A stretch of 64,000 nucleotides of DNA from Unio delphinus (lineage: Eukaryota; Mollusca; Bivalvia; Unionida; Unionidae). A program made the position numbers and the translations under genes. The notes beneath the pieces were generated by a model. It was not told the origin of the DNA. It was given only the letters and a program-made list of their open reading frames with translations, and ran no database searches. The stretch is from the NCBI GenBank assembly GCA_029339505.1, contig JAQISU010000003.1, positions 20,529,001 to 20,593,000 on the forward strand, given 5' to 3'. Of the stretch, positions 61,214 through 64,000 are shown one piece after another. Every line of letters begins with the position of its first letter. Within the stretch, counting starts at the first letter, position 1.

Positions 61214-64000
61214 ATGAAGGAATTAGGGAGAACGCCTTCGAAAAATGCTGATAAGGAGTTTAAGAGATTATTAAAAATCAATCCTAGATTTAATCTCGAT
61301 AAACCCAAAAAACGTAACAAACGTCCAATAGACGGAAACATGAAAGAGTTTAAGAGATTATTAAAAATCAATCCTAGATTTAATCTCGATAAACCCAAAA
61401 AACGTAACAAACGTCCAATAGACGGAAACATGAAAGAGTTTAAGAGATTATTAAAAATCAATCCTAGATTTAATCTCGATAGACCAAAAAAAACCAAAAA
61501 ACGTCCAATAGACGGAAACATGAAAGAGTTTAAGAGATTATTAAAAATCAATCCTAGATTTAATCTCGATAGACCCAAAAAACGTAACAAAATCAATCCT
61601 AGATTTAATCTCGATAAACCCAAAAAACGTCCAATAGACGGAAACATGAAAGAGTTTAAGAGATTATTGAAAATCAATCCTAGATTTAATCTCGATAAAC
61701 CAAAAAAAACGTCCAAGAGAGATTACCCCTGGAAAGATGCTCAATTCAATCTCGATATAGTTTCTAATACACCAAAGAATACAATTCTTGATAAAGCCAT
61801 GATTAGTAAAATCAGAGACTGTTTTAATGAATTTAAGCGTGATGGAGCATCTTATTGTTGGTCAACATTTCGAATTGATGGTGTTGTTGATGCTACCATG
61901 AATGATGAAAAAGCAGCAGTGATAATTTCACGTGTTGGGGAAAAACGGCATTTTTTCCGAATCAAATTCATTATCGAAGTCGAAGGCAAATGGATTATTA
62001 AGGATAAATTTGAACCAATCCTCAAGAATAAAAAAGCTGTCATTGTGAGTAGAGATTCCAAACCAGGGATTCTAACCGGCATTGATAAACCATACTACGA
62101 AAGATCTTATCCCGTAACAGCAATGGTTTATGGGATATATCCGTTAAATGATAAACCCGATATCGCAAAACTAGCTCCTATGAAATATTCGTCAGGGCTT
62201 AATTGTGTAGCAGAACGAATAATAGAACACTTCACAAATGCATCCCGAGGAAATAAACTAACTGATCTGCGACGTAGGAAAATAACCGAGTGGGAACTGA
62301 CAGTGAAACAGCATGGTGCAAAGATTTCTGATATAGCTAAATTAGAAACATCATTACGATTCCCAATAACAGTTATGACGATAACGGGAGAGGTTTTATA
62401 CGAACCGAAATATAACAAAAATGGAGCCCCAATACAGATTATTGATCATAACAAACACGCGTGGACACCTGCGGTAACAATATTTCCACGAGAACGAACC
62501 GTGAAATATATCCCTAAGGAGTTCGTCGGGGATGTTTTCTATGAAGAGAAATTATTCGATGCTATTCATGCGTTGTGTAAGGATGATCCTGTGTCAGTGT
62601 GGTTACTTAGAAGTGATGAAGAATTCGATCAATTTGTAAAACCAAATGGTGAATTATATCGCGTTGAAGAATTAGATAACAGAATGAGAAAAATCGCTAG
62701 TGATTTTTCACCGGAGAATTCCCATGAAAAACTACTCACGGATAGTTTTACTATTCCATCAGTGGTAGCTCACTTCGCAAGAGAAAAAAACTCATGGCGT
62801 CCAACACGAAATGATTTTCTCGAGGATGTTAAATTGAGTTGCGTCGAATTTGGTCATGGAGGACTGTGGAATACAAAATACCATCGTGACGGTATGATTT
62901 CAATTGATATATCCGCGTGTTATCCCGGAAGTTTTCTCGGATATGGGGAATGCGCTGAGTACTTCAAACGATTTGGACACCCCACGCATGAAATGACTCG
63001 TGTTGCGATTAATGGACCATTGCCTGATTTTGATTTAACCGGATTCGCTCGTTTGATATCATTTGAATTATCTACAGGGTTACATCTGTGTAGTTATGTT
63101 TGGCTCGGTAGACACCTATCTGAAAAGGCCTGGATGCCAATAGTGCTATTGAGATATATGATTGATTGTGGTATGCTAATATCGTTGATTGTTTCCGAGG
63201 CTATTATATGCTATCGAGCTCAGAAAGAAGTTTGGCTACCACAACCCGATCTAGATAGAATAATCAACGAACTACGAAAACAGTTTCCAGATTTCAGTGA
63301 AGAAGAAATCATAAATTGGTCTAAGAAGTTATTTGAAATTAAAAAAGAACAAGCAAAAGATCTCGGAAGAAGAATAATCGGTAAATTTACCCAGGGTGGA
63401 CGATACGATAACGCAAAATATTCTTCGCGGTTGATCATAGATGTCGCTGAATACGATTTTATTGTAGTGGATTTAATGAAACAGGGAAAACTTGTATCCC
63501 GTAAGGATGCTTTTCTATCCAATGGTGAGAAATTAGGTACGGTTGTTACCTACTGTGATGGATATAATTCCCAGTACACACATTTGAGAAGTTCAATGCT
63601 AGCCTATGCTTGCATTAATCTATTTTCGATGATAAATAGATTTCCTAATACCGCGGTTAGAGTAGCCACTGATTCGATGTATATACACAATAAGTACAAA
63701 TCAGCTGTAGCGGCATTCACAGATCCGGAGGAAGCGTGGGGGCGTTGGCGATTTAAAAAGGAGATGCTACATGAGTATTGTGAATCCGCAGACGTTGCCA
63801 TGGATGATAAATATCTTTGTTGTAACCGTATTGAAATTCAATCAGAATTTTCTAATGCACCACCGGTATCTGATCCAATATGTAGATACAAGACAGTTTA
63901 TTTAAACGGTTGTGGTGGGTCAGGAAAGACAACTCGTGCAATTGAATTATTTCGTGGTGGTGGAAATACTTGTATTTCTACTAACATGATTGTGCTAACA
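61214..64000 (+). CDS. Family B DNA polymerase fused to a P-loop helicase (partial, 929 codons, 3' end outside)
   Basis: It is the replicase of the element. The frame stays open from the ATG at 61214 to the window edge. Residues about 15-165 are basic 30-residue repeats (separate entry). Residues about 170-560 are of unclear fold, with a conserved-looking part around 300-345 (LNCVAERII near its start). I see no clear exonuclease motifs. The polymerase palm follows: motif A with Asp 565 (DISACYPGSFLG), motif B with Lys 724 (GRRIIGKFTQGG), and motif C with Asp 820 (VATDSMY, in place of the common YxDTDS). A Walker A motif (NGCGGSGKTTRA, Lys 905) follows 85 residues later, so a helicase of superfamily 1 (or another P-loop ATPase) is fused to the polymerase. 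Its later motifs are outside the window. Known Polinton polymerases are usually separate from any helicase, so the fusion is notable. Confidence 0.85.
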   Translation, partial: MKELGRTPSKNADKEFKRLLKINPRFNLDKPKKRNKRPIDGNMKEFKRLLKINPRFNLDKPKKRNKRPIDGNMKEFKRLLKINPRFNLDRPKKTKKRPIDGNMKEFKRLLKINPRFNLDRPKKRNKINPRFNLDKPKKRPIDGNMKEFKRLLKINPRFNLDKPKKTSKRDYPWKDAQFNLDIVSNTPKNTILDKAMISKIRDCFNEFKRDGASYCWSTFRIDGVVDATMNDEKAAVIISRVGEKRHFFRIKFIIEVEGKWIIKDKFEPILKNKKAVIVSRDSKPGILTGIDKPYYERSYPVTAMVYGIYPLNDKPDIAKLAPMKYSSGLNCVAERIIEHFTNASRGNKLTDLRRRKITEWELTVKQHGAKISDIAKLETSLRFPITVMTITGEVLYEPKYNKNGAPIQIIDHNKHAWTPAVTIFPRERTVKYIPKEFVGDVFYEEKLFDAIHALCKDDPVSVWLLRSDEEFDQFVKPNGELYRVEELDNRMRKIASDFSPENSHEKLLTDSFTIPSVVAHFAREKNSWRPTRNDFLEDVKLSCVEFGHGGLWNTKYHRDGMISIDISACYPGSFLGYGECAEYFKRFGHPTHEMTRVAINGPLPDFDLTGFARLISFELSTGLHLCSYVWLGRHLSEKAWMPIVLLRYMIDCGMLISLIVSEAIICYRAQKEVWLPQPDLDRIINELRKQFPDFSEEEIINWSKKLFEIKKEQAKDLGRRIIGKFTQGGRYDNAKYSSRLIIDVAEYDFIVVDLMKQGKLVSRKDAFLSNGEKLGTVVTYCDGYNSQYTHLRSSMLAYACINLFSMINRFPNTAVRVATDSMYIHNKYKSAVAAFTDPEEAWGRWRFKKEMLHEYCESADVAMDDKYLCCNRIEIQSEFSNAPPVSDPICRYKTVYLNGCGGSGKTTRAIELFRGGGNTCISTNMIVLT
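61255..61705 (+). repeat. 90-bp in-frame repeats in the polymerase N-terminus
   Basis: Five full copies and one shortened copy of a 90-bp unit encoding 30 residues (EFKRLLKINPRFNLDKPKK, then RNKRPIDGNMK). Copies are nearly identical, so they are recent. The frame is kept throughout, including the partial copy near 61590. The basic character suggests DNA contact or a nuclear localisation role; a neutral expansion is equally possible. Confidence 0.9.

Larger units (their letters stand above)
52065..64000. mobile_element. Endogenous dsDNA virus / Polinton-like element (left part, open to the right)
   Basis: Twelve kilobases of densely packed, intronless, undamaged frames. They encode an adenain-type protease, major and minor capsid-like proteins, core-like proteins and a family B DNA polymerase fused to a helicase. 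Protein-coding style and composition differ sharply from the host intron. The gene set is that of Polintons, adintoviruses and their relatives. The structural genes are antisense to SESTD1. No integrase or packaging ATPase is in the window and no right terminus is seen. The left edge is placed near an inverted repeat and is approximate. Confidence 0.85.

Noticed and set aside
61207..61716. Minus-strand frame of 169 codons opposite the polymerase start
   Set aside because: It is the antisense shadow of the 90-bp repeats in the polymerase gene, which has clear motifs downstream in its own frame.
52065..64000. Retroviral-type integrase or packaging ATPase of a complete Polinton
   Set aside because: No D-D-E integrase signature was seen, and the only Walker A found is the one fused to the polymerase. 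They may lie outside the window.

Overview
The window is a piece of an AT-rich invertebrate nuclear genome, probably a marine mollusc. This rests on long introns packed with minisatellites, tRNA-derived SINEs, small TIR elements and a LINE tail. No host species can be named from the sequence alone.

From about 3.6 to 51.6 kb lies one plus-strand gene: fourteen coding exons of an orthologue of SESTD1 (SEC14 and spectrin domain-containing protein 1). The joined exons keep one frame for 686 codons, and every junction has AG/GT borders. They cover the CRAL-TRIO/SEC14 domain, the linker and nearly all of the spectrin-repeat region. The last roughly 70-80 codons must lie to the right of this window. 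The introns hold more than a dozen minisatellite arrays (units of 16 to 73 bp, the largest 6.5 kb), two SINE families, two copies of a solo-LTR-like repeat, a LINE 3' end, MITEs and a recent 2.1-kb tandem duplication. A 3.4-kb DNA transposon carries its own four-exon minus-strand gene, broken by one premature stop. Two arrays bear on SESTD1 splicing: the exon 7 donor is amplified into about 20 downstream copies, and the exon 11 acceptor is duplicated.

From about 52 kb to the right edge is a different kind of DNA: compact, intronless and mostly open. It is an endogenous double-stranded DNA virus or virus-like transposon of the Polinton/adintovirus kind, inserted in the SESTD1 intron after the exon ending at 51626. 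Its structural genes run on the minus strand (antisense to the host gene). They encode a penton-like minor capsid protein, a two-helix hydrophobic protein, a fibre-like repeat protein, an adenain-type cysteine protease, a pX-like core protein, a double-jelly-roll-like major capsid protein, two more small virion-like proteins and unknown proteins, an HNH homing endonuclease and a zinc-binding protein. A divergent plus-strand gene starts 24 bp from the last of these. It encodes a family B DNA polymerase fused to a P-loop helicase and runs off the window still open. No retroviral-type integrase, packaging ATPase or right terminus is visible; they could lie beyond 64000.

All viral frames read are intact, which suggests a young insertion or a still active element. 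Several viral genes share a short motif just upstream of their start codons, a candidate promoter. The polymerase-helicase fusion, its N-terminal 30-residue repeats, the fibre-like protein and the resident homing endonuclease together set this element apart from a textbook Polinton.
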